64,000 nt of DNA from Massilia sp. WG5 (GCF_001412595.2 NZ_CP012640.2:2170001-2234000); one strand, 5' to 3'. Shown: positions 8,770-17,354, numbered from the stretch's first letter. Notes: generated by a model from the letters alone, not told the origin. A program made the numbers and translations.

Positions 8770-9726
8770 AGCCAACGAGTGCTTGATGATCCGCGACAGC
8801 TTGGCTGCGTATTGCGGGTCGGTGGCGTAGCCGGCGCGCTGCAGGCCGTGGGCGAAGGCCGAGGCGTCACCGCCGTGGGCCAGCACTTTTTCGTAGCGCG
8901 GATTATTGCTGAGCATTTTCGCGTAATCCTTGAACGCTTCCGCATGCGAGGCGTAGGCGCGGAATTTTTCGACGCGGGCGTGCGGCTTGCCGTTCACGTA
9001 TTCGGTGGTGACGGCGGTGGCGACCTTGCCCTTCCAGCCCGGGCCGGCCTTGATGCCGAACAGGTTGTTGCTGGAGCTGCCGTCGCTGTTGCGGATCACG
9101 CGCTTGCCCCAGCCGGTTTCCAGCGCCGCCTGGCCCAGCATGAACTTGGCCGGCACGCCGGTTGCCTTTTCGGCTTCCTCGGCGGCGTCGGCCAGCTTGT
9201 CCTGGAAGGCGCGCACGTGGGCCGGCTTGCCGGCATCGCTGGTGCTGCGCGCACTGCCGGTGACGCCGGATGCGGCGGCCGTGCCGTCGGTCGACATGCT
9301 GTCGTTGTCGAATTTCAGGTGCGCCGCATTGCTGCCCTGCCCGCCGGCCGGATTGCTGCCGATCGCCAGCGCGCCCGACTGCATCTCCTTGGCCAGCGCC
9401 GCGCCGGACTGCTGCGCCGTCAGCTGGCGCACCAGCACGTCGGCCAGGCCGATGCCGCGCTTGGCCAGCTTCTGGCTCATCTGCTGGTCGAGCATCGTGG
9501 TGAAGGTCTTGGTCTCCTGGCTGTCCATCATGCCGTCCTGCGGCGTGGCGTCGCGCATGCTCTTCATCATCATGTTGATGAACATGGACTCGAACTGGGT
9601 CGCCGCGCCTTTCAGGGCTTCCGGCGAACCGGCCTTGGCGGACTGCTTCAGGTCGCCGAGGCTGTTGGTGTCGAGCGCGAATTTTCCGGACAGGTCAGAG
9701 GTCGAGCCAAGCATGGGGGCCTTCAT
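8767..9726 (-). CDS. flgJ: FlgJ, rod-cap protein with peptidoglycan hydrolase domain
   Basis: 319 residues. The N-terminal rod-binding domain (about 38-102, AATQFESMFINMMMKSMRD) scaffolds rod assembly. After a low-complexity linker (105-165) comes a glucosaminidase-type domain (about 170-319) with LGQAALETGWGK containing the likely catalytic Glu203, NNLFGIKAG, and YATDPQYAAKL. This domain cuts peptidoglycan so the rod can cross the periplasm. The two-domain form is the one known from beta- and gammaproteobacteria. It starts 3 bases after the flgI stop. Confidence 0.96.
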   Translation of the reverse strand: MKAPMLGSTSDLSGKFALDTNSLGDLKQSAKAGSPEALKGAATQFESMFINMMMKSMRDATPQDGMMDSQETKTFTTMLDQQMSQKLAKRGIGLADVLVRQLTAQQSGAALAKEMQSGALAIGSNPAGGQGSNAAHLKFDNDSMSTDGTAAASGVTGSARSTSDAGKPAHVRAFQDKLADAAEEAEKATGVPAKFMLGQAALETGWGKRVIRNSDGSSSNNLFGIKAGPGWKGKVATAVTTEYVNGKPHARVEKFRAYASHAEAFKDYAKMLSNNPRYEKVLAHGGDASAFAHGLQRAGYATDPQYAAKLSRIIKHSLA

Positions 9727-9729
9727 TTT

Positions 9730-10842
9730 TTAGATGATCTCGAGTTCCGCGCGCAGCGAGCCCGCGGCCTTGAGGGCCTGCAGGATCGCCAGCAGGTCTT
9801 GCGGGGTCGCGCCGATCGCGTTCATCGCCTTCACGACTTCGGCCAGCGAGGCGCCGTTGTTCAGCATGATGACCTTGCCGGCATCCTTCTTGACCGAGAC
9901 CGACGGGTTCTGGGTCACCACGGTGGCGCCGCGCGAGCCGGCGGGCGGCTGGCTCACGGCCGTATCGGCGCCGATCGTCACCGACAGATTGCCGTGCGAG
10001 ATCGCGCAGCTGTCCAGGGTCACGCTGCGGTTCATCACGACCGAGCCGGTGCGCGCATTCAGGATCACCTTGGCGGCCGCCTCGGCCGGCTTGACGTCCA
10101 TGTTTTCCAGGATGCCCAGGAAAGAAACGCGCTGGTCGCTCGACGAGGGCACGCGCACGCGGATCACGCGGCCGTCCAGCGCCGTGGCGACGCCCGGGCC
10201 GAACTTGTCGTTGACCGCTTCGACCACGCGGCTGGCGGTGGCGAAGTCGGTGGTGTTCAGCTCCAGCTTGACCTGGTTGTCGGCGCCGAGGTTCGACGCG
10301 ACCGCGCGTTCGACCGTGGCGCCGCTCGAGATGCGGCCGACCGCCAGCTGGTTCACCTGCACCGAAGCGCCGCCGCCCGAGCCCCCTGCCCCGCCGACCA
10401 GCACGTTGCCCTGGGCCATGGCGTAGACCTGGCCGTCGGCGCCCTGCAGCGGCGTCATGAGGAGGGTGCCGCCGCGCAGGCTCTTCGCGTTACCCATCGA
10501 GGACACGGTCACGTCGATGGTCTGGCCCGGCTGGGCGAAGGCCGGCAGCGAGGTGGTCACCATCACGGCGGCCACGTTCTTCAGCTGGAGCTGGGTGCCG
10601 GCCGGCAGGCTGATGCCCTTCTGCTGCAGCATCGCCATGATCGACTGGACGGTAAACGGGGTCTGGGTGGTCTGGTCGCCGGTGCCGTCGAGGCCGACCA
10701 CGATGCCGTAGCCGGACAGCTGGTTCTGGCGCACGCCGCCGAAGCTGGCGATGTCCTTCAGGCGCTCGGCCTGGGCCGGGGTCGAGAGCATCGGGCCGAT
10801 CAGGGCAGCGGCCAGGATGAGCAGCTTGCAGTTCATATTCAT
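9730..10842 (-). CDS. flgI: FlgI, flagellar P-ring protein
   Basis: 370 residues with a Sec signal peptide (1-25, cleavage near AQA-ERLKD) followed by the P-ring protein core (FGGVRQNQLSGYGIVVGLDGTGD, LRGGTLLMTPLQGADGQVYAMAQGN, and C-terminal ATPQDLLAILQALKAAGSLRAELEII). FlgI polymerises in the periplasm around the rod. ATG at 10842 gives MNMNCKLL; the second ATG six bases later is also possible. A palindromic repeat separates it from flgH upstream. Confidence 0.97.
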   Translation of the reverse strand: MNMNCKLLILAAALIGPMLSTPAQAERLKDIASFGGVRQNQLSGYGIVVGLDGTGDQTTQTPFTVQSIMAMLQQKGISLPAGTQLQLKNVAAVMVTTSLPAFAQPGQTIDVTVSSMGNAKSLRGGTLLMTPLQGADGQVYAMAQGNVLVGGAGGSGGGASVQVNQLAVGRISSGATVERAVASNLGADNQVKLELNTTDFATASRVVEAVNDKFGPGVATALDGRVIRVRVPSSSDQRVSFLGILENMDVKPAEAAAKVILNARTGSVVMNRSVTLDSCAISHGNLSVTIGADTAVSQPPAGSRGATVVTQNPSVSVKKDAGKVIMLNNGASLAEVVKAMNAIGATPQDLLAILQALKAAGSLRAELEII

Positions 10843-10855
10843 GTTCTAGTCAGTC

Positions 10856-10894
10856 GGGGTCAGAGCCCACCCGTGTGAACCGGGATCTGACCCC
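10856..10894. repeat. Palindromic GGGGTCAGA repeat between flgH and flgI
   Basis: Perfect 9-base inverted repeat: GGGGTCAGA at 10856-10864 and TCTGACCCC at 10886-10894, with a 21-base loop. It occupies almost the whole flgH-flgI gap. The same core recurs between flgE and flgF at 13209-13280 and, as a half copy, near 62411, so it is a dispersed family. No T-tract follows on the transcribed (minus) strand, so it does not look like an intrinsic terminator. Confidence 0.8.
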
Positions 10895-10900
10895 AAGTCA

Positions 10901-11533
10901 TCAAAATGGCAGCATCGATTGGAAGAAGCGCGACATCATCGAGGTGAACTCGGCGCGGTCGATCTGGCTGTTGGTGCGGTACTCGACGCGGGCGTCGGCC
11001 ACCAGGGTCGACGACACGACGTTGCCCGGCTGGATCGTGTCCGGGTTGACCATGCCCGAGAAGCGGATGAATTCGACGCCCTTGTTCATGGCGACCTGCT
11101 TCTCGCCGACCACGACCAGGTTGCCGTTCGGGAGCACCTCGGACACCGTCACGCCGATCGTGCCGGTGAAGGCGTTCGAGGCGGTCTGGGTGTCGCCGTC
11201 GGCGTACTTGTTGGCGGTGCTGGCGGAGACGTTCGCGCCCAGCCTGCCCTGCAACGGCCCCGGGACGCCGAAGCTGGCGCTGCCCGACTTGTTGCCGGTG
11301 CTGGCGCCGCTCTTGTTGGCCGAAGTCTTCTCGACGATGCTGACGGTGAGGATGTCGCCGATATGGCGCGCGCGGCGGTCCTCGAACATCGGACGGAAGG
11401 TGCTGGCGTTGTAGATCGCGCCTTCGGACGGCGTGCCGGCACCGGCCATCATCGGCCGCACCGAGGTCGGGCCCTTGACGATCGAGGTCGGCGTGGCGGC
11501 GCAGCCGGCCACCAGGGCCGAAGTGATCGCCAT
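10901..11533 (-). CDS. flgH: FlgH, flagellar L-ring lipoprotein
   Basis: About 210 residues from ATG 11533. The lipobox LVAGC gives the lipidated Cys, and the L-ring core follows (GAIYNASTFRPMFEDRRARHIGDILTV, VSEVLPNGNLVVVGEKQVAMN, FIRFSGMVNPDTI and terminal SQIDRAEFTSMMSRFFQSMLPF). FlgH forms the outer-membrane ring. From 11533 the signal peptide lacks basic residues. An in-frame extension to 11602 supplies RRTRA just before it, but those codons come from a dispersed palindrome (11555-11584). The true start is therefore uncertain: 11533 by family length, 11602 by signal-peptide logic. Confidence 0.9.
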   Translation of the reverse strand: MAITSALVAGCAATPTSIVKGPTSVRPMMAGAGTPSEGAIYNASTFRPMFEDRRARHIGDILTVSIVEKTSANKSGASTGNKSGSASFGVPGPLQGRLGANVSASTANKYADGDTQTASNAFTGTIGVTVSEVLPNGNLVVVGEKQVAMNKGVEFIRFSGMVNPDTIQPGNVVSSTLVADARVEYRTNSQIDRAEFTSMMSRFFQSMLPF

Positions 11534-11554
11534 CGCCGCCCGTGTGCGACGATG

Positions 11555-11584
11555 GCTTCCCGCGCAGGCGGGAATCCAAGTGCC
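11555..11584. repeat. Dispersed GC-rich palindrome at the flgG-flgH junction
   Basis: TTCCCGC-GCAG-GCGGGAA stem-loop followed by TCCAAGTGCC, of the same type as those at 18261, 23128, 23188 and 41831 in this window. Read in one minus-strand frame it encodes GTWIPACAG, a peptide often created when such elements are translated. It lies between the flgG stop and the family-consistent flgH start. Confidence 0.75.
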
Positions 11585-11598
11585 TTTAAAAACCATTT

Positions 11599-12381
11599 TC
11601 ATAACTGTGCCAGCTTCTGCAGCATCTGGTCGGAGGTCGTGATCGCCTTCGAGTTGATCTCGTAGGCGCGCTGGGTCTGGATCATGTTGACCATTTCCTC
11701 GACCACGTTGACGTTCGAGGTTTCGACATAGCCCTGCATCAGGGCGCCGGCGCCGTTGGTGCCGGGGGTGTTGGTGTTCGCGGTGCCGGAGGCGCCGGTC
11801 TCGACGTACAGGTTCTCGCCGCGCGATTCCAGGCCGGCCGGGTTCACGAACGTGGACAGCTGGATCGAGCCGATCTGGGTCGGCGCGGTCTGGCCCGGGG
11901 TGGTCACGGAGACGGTGCCGTCGCGGCCCACGGTCATCGACAGCGCATTGTTCGGCACCGTGATCGGCGGCTGCAGCACGTAGCCGCTGGAGGTGACCAG
12001 CTGGCCGTTGGCGTCGCTCTGGAAGGAGCCGTCACGGGTGTAGGCCTGGGTGCCGTCCGGCAGCAGCACCTGGAAGTAGCCGGCGCCGTTGACCATCACG
12101 TCCTTGGAGTTGCCGGTCTGCTGCGGGTTGCCCTGGGTGTGGATGCGCTCGGTGGCGACGGTGCGCACACCGGTACCGATCTGCAGGCCCGAAGGGAGCT
12201 GGGTCTGTTGCGAGGACTGGGCGCCGGGCTGGCGCACGTTCTGGTACAGCAGGTCCTCGAACACCGCACGCGACTTCTTGAAGCCGTTGGTGCTGACGTT
12301 GGCGAGGTTGTTGGTGATGACGTCGAGGTTGGTCTGCTGGGCTTCGAGACCGGTCTTGGCGATGAATAAGGAACGGATCAT
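11599..12381 (-). CDS. flgG: FlgG, flagellar distal rod protein
   Basis: 260 residues, standard length. The N-terminus [39 protein letters not shown] and the C-terminal [21 protein letters not shown] heptads are diagnostic. FlgG builds the distal rod through the P and L rings. I chose ATG 12381 because CAGGAGA lies 8 bases upstream and it matches family starts; the frame is open to 12414. It follows flgF by about 64 bases. Confidence 0.97.
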   Translation of the reverse strand: MIRSLFIAKTGLEAQQTNLDVITNNLANVSTNGFKKSRAVFEDLLYQNVRQPGAQSSQQTQLPSGLQIGTGVRTVATERIHTQGNPQQTGNSKDVMVNGAGYFQVLLPDGTQAYTRDGSFQSDANGQLVTSSGYVLQPPITVPNNALSMTVGRDGTVSVTTPGQTAPTQIGSIQLSTFVNPAGLESRGENLYVETGASGTANTNTPGTNGAGALMQGYVETSNVNVVEEMVNMIQTQRAYEINSKAITTSDQMLQKLAQL

Positions 12382-12445
12382 GGTGGAGTTCTCCTGACGG
12401 CGACGGAACTCCATCGCCCACCATGAAATTATGTCCCAGCAGCAA

Positions 12446-13186
12446 TCAACTCAAAGCGAGGATCTGGGTGGCTTTCGCCGCGTTATTCTCGGCGTTCTTC
12501 AACAGGCTCATTTGGGTTTCGAAGGAGCGCGCCAGCGAAATCATGTTGACCATCGAGTCGACCGCCGACACATTGCTGCCTTCGAGGGCGCCGCCGGCCA
12601 CCGTCACGGCCGGATCGGCCTGGGCGCTGCTGCCGTCCTTCAGGCGGAACAGGCCGTCGTCGCCGCGCACCAGGTCGGCCTCGTTCGGATTCACCAGCTT
12701 GATCCGGCCCAGCACGGTGGGCGCGGCCGGGGTGGTGGTGGTCGACAGGGTCGAGATGGTGCCGTCGCTGCCGACCGACACGGTCACGTCCGGTGGAATC
12801 GTGATCGGACCGCCCTCGCCGGCGATGGTCTGGCCGTTGGCGGTCTGCAGGATGCCGTTCGGGCTGAGCTGCAGTGAACCGTTGCGCGTGTACGACTCGG
12901 TGCCGTCCGCGTTCTGGAGCGCGATCCAGCCCTTGCCCTTGACCGCGACGTCGAGGTCGCGCCCCGTCACCTGCAGCGGACCGGCAGAGAAATCGGCGCC
13001 GGTCGTGTTGTCGACCACGAAGGCGCGCGTGGGCAGGCCCTCGCTCTGGACCGGCACCGCGCGGAAGGTATCGAACTGCGCGCGGAACCCGGTGGTGCTG
13101 AGGTTCGCGAGGTTGTTCGACGTGGTCGCCTGCTGCTCCATGATGTGCTTGGCGCCGCTGGCTGCTGTGTAAATCAAGCGATCCAT
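12446..13186 (-). CDS. flgF: FlgF, flagellar proximal rod protein
   Basis: 246 residues with [37 protein letters not shown] at the N-terminus and the axial C-terminal helix ([28 protein letters not shown]). FlgF is a proximal rod subunit. It is separated from flgE by a 116-base gap filled with a large inverted repeat, while most other genes in the operon are closer together. Confidence 0.96.
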   Translation of the reverse strand: MDRLIYTAASGAKHIMEQQATTSNNLANLSTTGFRAQFDTFRAVPVQSEGLPTRAFVVDNTTGADFSAGPLQVTGRDLDVAVKGKGWIALQNADGTESYTRNGSLQLSPNGILQTANGQTIAGEGGPITIPPDVTVSVGSDGTISTLSTTTTPAAPTVLGRIKLVNPNEADLVRGDDGLFRLKDGSSAQADPAVTVAGGALEGSNVSAVDSMVNMISLARSFETQMSLLKNAENNAAKATQILALS

Positions 13187-13208
13187 GATCTCTCTCTGTC
13201 TTCCATCA

Positions 13209-13280
13209 AACCGGGGTCAGACTCCGCTTTTTGGCAACTGATCGTTAGCCATTTCCAAAATCCGGAGTCTGACCCCGGTT
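13209..13280. repeat. Perfect 18-base inverted repeat between flgE and flgF
   Basis: The arm at 13209-13226 is exactly complementary to 13263-13280 and contains the GGGGTCAGACTCCG core. Inside the loop, after a 2-base mismatch, CCAAAA pairs with TTTTGG and extends the stem to 24 pairs. Two imperfect direct copies of TTTTTGGCAA...TTAGC lie at about 13228 and 13279. The flg operon mRNA must contain this hairpin. No T-run follows on the minus strand, so a processing or pausing element is more likely than a terminator. Confidence 0.9.
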
Positions 13281-13302
13281 TTTGGCAATTAGCTCTTAGC
13301 TA

Positions 13303-14829
13303 TTAACGCAGGTTCACCAGCGTCTGCAGCACCGAGTCCTGGGTCTTGATGGTCTGCGCGTTTGCCTGGTACACGCGCTGCGCGGTGATCATGTTGACCA
13401 GCTCGGCGGTCAGGTCGACGTTCGAGGCTTCGGTGGCCGAGGACTGCAGCACGCCCAGGCTGCCGGTGTCGGGCGTGCCGACCAGCGGGGTGCCCGAGGC
13501 CGAGGTCTCGGCGAAGGAGTTGTTGCCCAGCGGTTCCAGGCCGCCCGGGTTGGTGAAGTTCGCGAGCACGACCTGGCCCAGCGGCTTGGTCTGGCCATTG
13601 CTGTACTGGCCCAGGATGGTGCCGTCGGCGGCGGCCGAGAAGCGCTGCAGGTGGCCGGCGGTGTAGCCGTCCTGGGTCGTCTTCTTCTCGCTGGTGTCGG
13701 CGCCGTACTGGGTGGTGCCGGCGAAATTCAGCTTGATCGCCAGGTTGTCTTTCGCGCCGGTCGGCGGGTAGATCGGCAGGTTGACCGTCAGCGGCAGGGT
13801 CTGCGGGCTCATCAGGGTAGCCGACAGTGCGCCGTTCGAGTCGAAGTTCAGGTGGCCGACCGGCACCGAGGGCACGGAGACGGCGGCGGAGATGTCCTTG
13901 TCGATCTGGTCCGGGCTGTAGCCGGCGGTGCCGCCGGCGCTGCTGGCCGCGGCCTTGATCGCGTCGATGGTCACGGTGCTGGCGCCGGCGGCGGTGGCGG
14001 CGGCCACCACGGCGCTTGATGCCTTGTCGCCGTAGTCCTTCAGCTTGGCGGCGATGTCGGTCGCATCCGGCGGCACGGCCTTGGTGGCGGTCAGCCAGGC
14101 GTCGCGCGCGGCGGTCACGGTGGCGTCCTTCTGTCCTGCCGCAGCCACGTTCACGTTGGTCAGCTCGGTGCCGTCGCTGCCGGCGTACACGTCCCAGGTG
14201 CCGGCGCCCGTCTTCACATAGTACAGCGACATCACGTGCGCATTGCCCAGGGTGTCGTAGACGTCGACCGGGGTCTGCTTGTTGTAGGTGGTCGGGTCGT
14301 TGGCGTTGAACGGGTAGTTGGACGGCGCATCGACGCGCGAATCCAGGTTCAGCGAGGTATCGACCCTGGTGGTGGCCACCGGCTTCAGGTCGGCGGTGCT
14401 GATCTGCAGCGGGGTCGGCGCACCAGCCAGGATCTGGCCGCTCGGGCCGACGCCGTAGCCGGTCAGGCTGGCGCCCTGCGGGGTCACCATGAAGCCGTTC
14501 TTGTCGAGCGAGAACTGGCCGTTGCGGGTGTACTGGACCAGGCCCGAGGTCTCGGTGCGGAAGAAGCCCGCGCCGTTGATGGCGATGTCGAGCGGGTTGG
14601 CCGTGGTTTCGATATTACCTTGCGTGAACTGCTGGGCGATGCCCGCCACCGCCACGCCGATGCCGGCCTGGTTGCCGCCCGCGCCGTTCAGCGAACGCGC
14701 GTAGACGTCGGCGAACACGGTGGACGACCCCTTGAAGCCGACCGTGCTCGCGTTGGCGATGTTGTTACCGATGACGTCCAGCGATTTCGCGGCGCCGTTC
14801 AAGCCGCTCAGGCCCTGTTGGAAAGACAT
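13303..14829 (-). CDS. flgE: FlgE, flagellar hook protein (with Ala-rich insertion)
   Basis: 508 residues, longer than the roughly 400 usual in enterobacteria. N-terminal MSFQQGLSGLNGAAKSLDVIGNNIANASTVGFKGS and C-terminal NVDLTAELVNMITAQRVYQANAQTIKTQDSVLQTL are classic hook-protein ends. A stretch at about 229-317, rich in Ala and predicted helical (DATVTAARDAWLTA, KASSAVVAAATAAG), interrupts the outer domain between TELTNVNV and VPVGHLNFDSNGAL. The hook is the flexible joint between rod and filament. Preceded closely by flgD. Confidence 0.96.
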   Translation of the reverse strand: MSFQQGLSGLNGAAKSLDVIGNNIANASTVGFKGSSTVFADVYARSLNGAGGNQAGIGVAVAGIAQQFTQGNIETTANPLDIAINGAGFFRTETSGLVQYTRNGQFSLDKNGFMVTPQGASLTGYGVGPSGQILAGAPTPLQISTADLKPVATTRVDTSLNLDSRVDAPSNYPFNANDPTTYNKQTPVDVYDTLGNAHVMSLYYVKTGAGTWDVYAGSDGTELTNVNVAAAGQKDATVTAARDAWLTATKAVPPDATDIAAKLKDYGDKASSAVVAAATAAGASTVTIDAIKAAASSAGGTAGYSPDQIDKDISAAVSVPSVPVGHLNFDSNGALSATLMSPQTLPLTVNLPIYPPTGAKDNLAIKLNFAGTTQYGADTSEKKTTQDGYTAGHLQRFSAAADGTILGQYSNGQTKPLGQVVLANFTNPGGLEPLGNNSFAETSASGTPLVGTPDTGSLGVLQSSATEASNVDLTAELVNMITAQRVYQANAQTIKTQDSVLQTLVNLR

Positions 14830-14857
14830 GCTCTGCTCCTAGATTTGTCGAATGCGA

Positions 14858-15580
14858 TTACAAGACCTGCTTGACGTCGGCCAGCGTGACCGCGCCCTTG
14901 CCGGGCAGGTTCAGCTTGACGCCATCAAGGCCGTTGGTGGTGACCGAGGCCACGCTGTCGAAGGCCAGGCTCTTGGCGTCGCTGACCTTGTCGCCGCCCT
15001 TGGTGGCGACGACCTGGAAGGTGTAGTTGCCGTCGGCCAGCGCGACCGGCTTGCCGTCGCTGCCGACATTGCTCGCGTCGGGGACGCCGTCCCAGGCCAG
15101 CGGCAGGATGCCGGCTTTTTGCGCGCCCAGGTCCATGGTCTGCACTGCCTTGCCGTTCTTGTCGCTGATGACGACCTGCAGGTTGTCGACGTCGCTGCCC
15201 AGCTCCACCCCCAGGATGCCCTTGCTGCCCGACAGGCTCACGTTGCTGCCCTCGACCAGCACGCCGTGGCCGATCAGGCCGGTCGCCTGCATCGCTTCCG
15301 AGCTCTGGTAGCTGGACTTCAGCGACTCCAGGGTATCGTTCAACTTGTTCACGCCGGTGACGGTCTGCAGCTGGGCCAGCTGGCTGGTCAGCTGCGCATT
15401 GTCCATCGGGTTCAGCGGATCCTGGTTCTTCAGCTGGGTCACCAGCAGGGTCATGAACTTGTCGGTGCTGGCCTGCACGCTTTCGGCGCCGCTGCCGCTT
15501 GTCGGGGCCTTGGCGTTCATGGTCGCCATCAGGTCGTTGATGGAGGTGGGCGAACCGGAGGTGGTGTTAACTGTGGACAT
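14858..15580 (-). CDS. flgD: FlgD, flagellar hook cap protein
   Basis: 240 residues. N-terminal secretion region and cap segment (FMTLLVTQLKNQDPLNPMDNAQLTSQLAQLQTV) are diagnostic, followed by a FlgD Ig-like/tudor region ending in DVKQVL. FlgD caps the growing hook and is later replaced by FlgK. Sits between flgC and flgE with short gaps (19 and 28 bases). Confidence 0.96.
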   Translation of the reverse strand: MSTVNTTSGSPTSINDLMATMNAKAPTSGSGAESVQASTDKFMTLLVTQLKNQDPLNPMDNAQLTSQLAQLQTVTGVNKLNDTLESLKSSYQSSEAMQATGLIGHGVLVEGSNVSLSGSKGILGVELGSDVDNLQVVISDKNGKAVQTMDLGAQKAGILPLAWDGVPDASNVGSDGKPVALADGNYTFQVVATKGGDKVSDAKSLAFDSVASVTTNGLDGVKLNLPGKGAVTLADVKQVL

Positions 15581-15599
15581 GGTTGAGGGTCTGGGTGGA

Positions 15600-16001
15600 T
15601 TACTGGCCGATGGTCAGGGTCTTGAGCAGCATGGTCTTGGCCGCGTTCATGGTCTCGACGTTGGTCTGGTAGGAACGCGAGGCCGACAGCATGTTGACCA
15701 TCTCGTCGACCACGTTCACGTTGGGCATGGTGACGTAGCCCTTGTCGTCGGCCAGCGGGTTTTTCGGGTCGTACACCTGCTTCATCGGCGACGGATCCTC
15801 GACCACTTCGCGCACCTTGACGGCGGTCGAGCCGGCGGCGACCGGCACGGCCTCGAACACGACCTGCTTAGCGCGGTACGCCTCGCCGGTCGCGCTGGTG
15901 GCGCTGTCGGCGTTGGCGAGGTTGCTGGCGGTGGTGTTCAGGCGCTGCGACTGGGCGCTCATCGCCGAGCCGGCCACGTTGAATACGTTAAATAGCGACA
16001 T
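15600..16001 (-). CDS. flgC: FlgC, flagellar proximal rod protein
   Basis: 133 residues, standard length. [50 protein letters not shown] and the C-terminal [27 protein letters not shown] identify it. Rod subunit. Starts 3 bases after the flgB stop. Confidence 0.97.
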   Translation of the reverse strand: MSLFNVFNVAGSAMSAQSQRLNTTASNLANADSATSATGEAYRAKQVVFEAVPVAAGSTAVKVREVVEDPSPMKQVYDPKNPLADDKGYVTMPNVNVVDEMVNMLSASRSYQTNVETMNAAKTMLLKTLTIGQ

Positions 16002-16004
16002 GGA

Positions 16005-16433
16005 TTATTGCCCCCCCTGGATGGCGGCAAGCAGGTTATGGATCTGGTGGTTGATCATCGTGATGCCGGCTTCGTAGCGCAGCGCGTTGTCGGCGAACTG
16101 GGTGCGTTCGGTATCCATGTCGACCGTGTTGCCGTCGACCGCGCCCTGGCTCACGTTGCGGTACAGGACCGGGGTGCCGTCCGTCAGGGTCTTGCCGTCC
16201 GCCGCCGCCGGACCGTTGGCGATATGGCCCTGGGCCGTGGTGGCGAGCTGGCCCGGCTGCTGCGCGGCCTTCGCCAGCGCACCCTGCAGCGCATTCGAGA
16301 AATCGATGTCGCGCGCCTTGTAGTTGGGCGTGTCGGCGTTCGCGATGTTCGAGGCGAGCAGCTCCTGGCGCTGCGAGCGAAGGCTCAGCGCGGTTTCGTT
16401 GAAACGCAGGTAATCGTCGAGTTTGCCGATCAT
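16005..16433 (-). CDS. flgB: FlgB, flagellar proximal rod protein
   Basis: 142 residues from ATG 16433 (MIGKLDDYLRFNETALSLRSQRQELLASNIANADTPNYKARDIDF). First gene of the flgB-J operon; the most proximal rod subunit. At 16433 the GGAGG ribosome-binding sequence is only one base away, so the ATG at 16451 (adding MCPGGG) may be used instead. Family starts favour 16433. Divergent from flgA, with 157 bases between starts for the two promoters. Confidence 0.95.
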   Translation of the reverse strand: MIGKLDDYLRFNETALSLRSQRQELLASNIANADTPNYKARDIDFSNALQGALAKAAQQPGQLATTAQGHIANGPAAADGKTLTDGTPVLYRNVSQGAVDGNTVDMDTERTQFADNALRYEAGITMINHQIHNLLAAIQGGQ

Positions 16434-16590
16434 GCCGCCTCCGGGACACATAACTTATTGGACAGGATCGATCATACGGGCCTGTCGAGTCTTCCAATCG
16501 GGCAATAAGGGGTCCCAAACCGGGGCTATTCCGAGTTTCAGTACGGAATCAAGAGACCTAAGATGGCAGGGTCGAATAGGATTTCTGCCC

Positions 16591-17316
16591 ATGAAGCGCT
16601 TCATCTCCACCGTTTTCGCCTCTGTCCTGCTGGTTCCGCTGCTCGCCCAGGCCGCCGCTGTCGCACCGCAGTCTGCGTCTGTTGCGCCGGCGCGCCAGGA
16701 TCCGAACGCGCTGCGCGCCGTGGCCGAGCAGTTCCTGCGCACCCAGGCCGCAGGCCTGCCGGGCGAGGTGTCGGTGAAGGTCGGCGCGGTCGATCCGCGC
16801 ACCGCGCTGGCGCACTGCCCGGCGCCGGAAGCCTTCCAGCAGCCGGGCGCGCGGGCCTGGGGCAAGACCACGGTCGGCGTGCGCTGCACCGCTCCCTCGG
16901 CCTGGACGGTCTTCATCCAGGCCCAGGTGAACGTGAAGGCCGATTACGTGACGGCGGCGGTGCCGCTGGCCCAGGGCCAGCCGGTCGAGCAGGGCCAGCT
17001 GGTGTTGGTAAAAGGCGACATCGCGGCGATGCCGAACGGCATCATCACGGACATGGCGCAGGCGATCGGGCGCACCCCGACGGTCTCGCTGGCGGCCGGC
17101 ACGCCGCTGCGCCTGGACCTGCTCCGCAGCAAGCCGGTGGTGCAGCAGAACCAGGCGGTGCGCCTGGTGTTGAACGGTAACGGTTTCAGCGTATCGGCCG
17201 AGGGCCGCGCGATCGGCACCGCCGGCGAAGGCCAGGTGGTGCAGGTGCGCACCCCGGCCGGCACGGTGGTCAGCGGCACGGCGAAGGCCGGCGGAATGGT
17301 CGAGGTGGCTTTTTAG
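16591..17316 (+). CDS. flgA: FlgA, P-ring assembly chaperone
   Basis: 241 residues with a Sec signal peptide (1-23, MKRFISTVFASVLLVPLLAQ) and a C-terminal SAF/FlgA domain (ITDMAQAIGRTPTVSLAAGTPLRLDLLRSKPVVQQNQAVRLVL, then GTVVSGTAKAGGMVEV). FlgA is periplasmic and assists FlgI polymerisation. Divergent from flgB and upstream of flgM, an arrangement common in proteobacteria. Upstream frame extension to 16423 is intergenic. Confidence 0.95.
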   Translation: MKRFISTVFASVLLVPLLAQAAAVAPQSASVAPARQDPNALRAVAEQFLRTQAAGLPGEVSVKVGAVDPRTALAHCPAPEAFQQPGARAWGKTTVGVRCTAPSAWTVFIQAQVNVKADYVTAAVPLAQGQPVEQGQLVLVKGDIAAMPNGIITDMAQAIGRTPTVSLAAGTPLRLDLLRSKPVVQQNQAVRLVLNGNGFSVSAEGRAIGTAGEGQVVQVRTPAGTVVSGTAKAGGMVEVAF

Positions 17317-17327
17317 CCCTCACATGC

Positions 17328-17354
17328 TAAAGTTTTCGGCAAGACCGCCGATAA
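17328..17354 (+). promoter_or_regulatory. Sigma28 (FliA) promoter for flgM-flgN
   Basis: Exact consensus: TAAA at 17328-17331, 15 bases, GCCGATAA at 17347-17354. It starts 12 bases after the flgA stop and ends 48 bases before the flgM start. FliA-driven flgM is the known feedback loop in which the anti-sigma factor is made by the sigma factor it inhibits. Confidence 0.93.

Noticed and set aside
8740..10878. Long plus-strand open frame over flgJ and flgI
   Set aside because: Shadow of two certain flagellar genes; His/Arg/Gly-rich without motifs.
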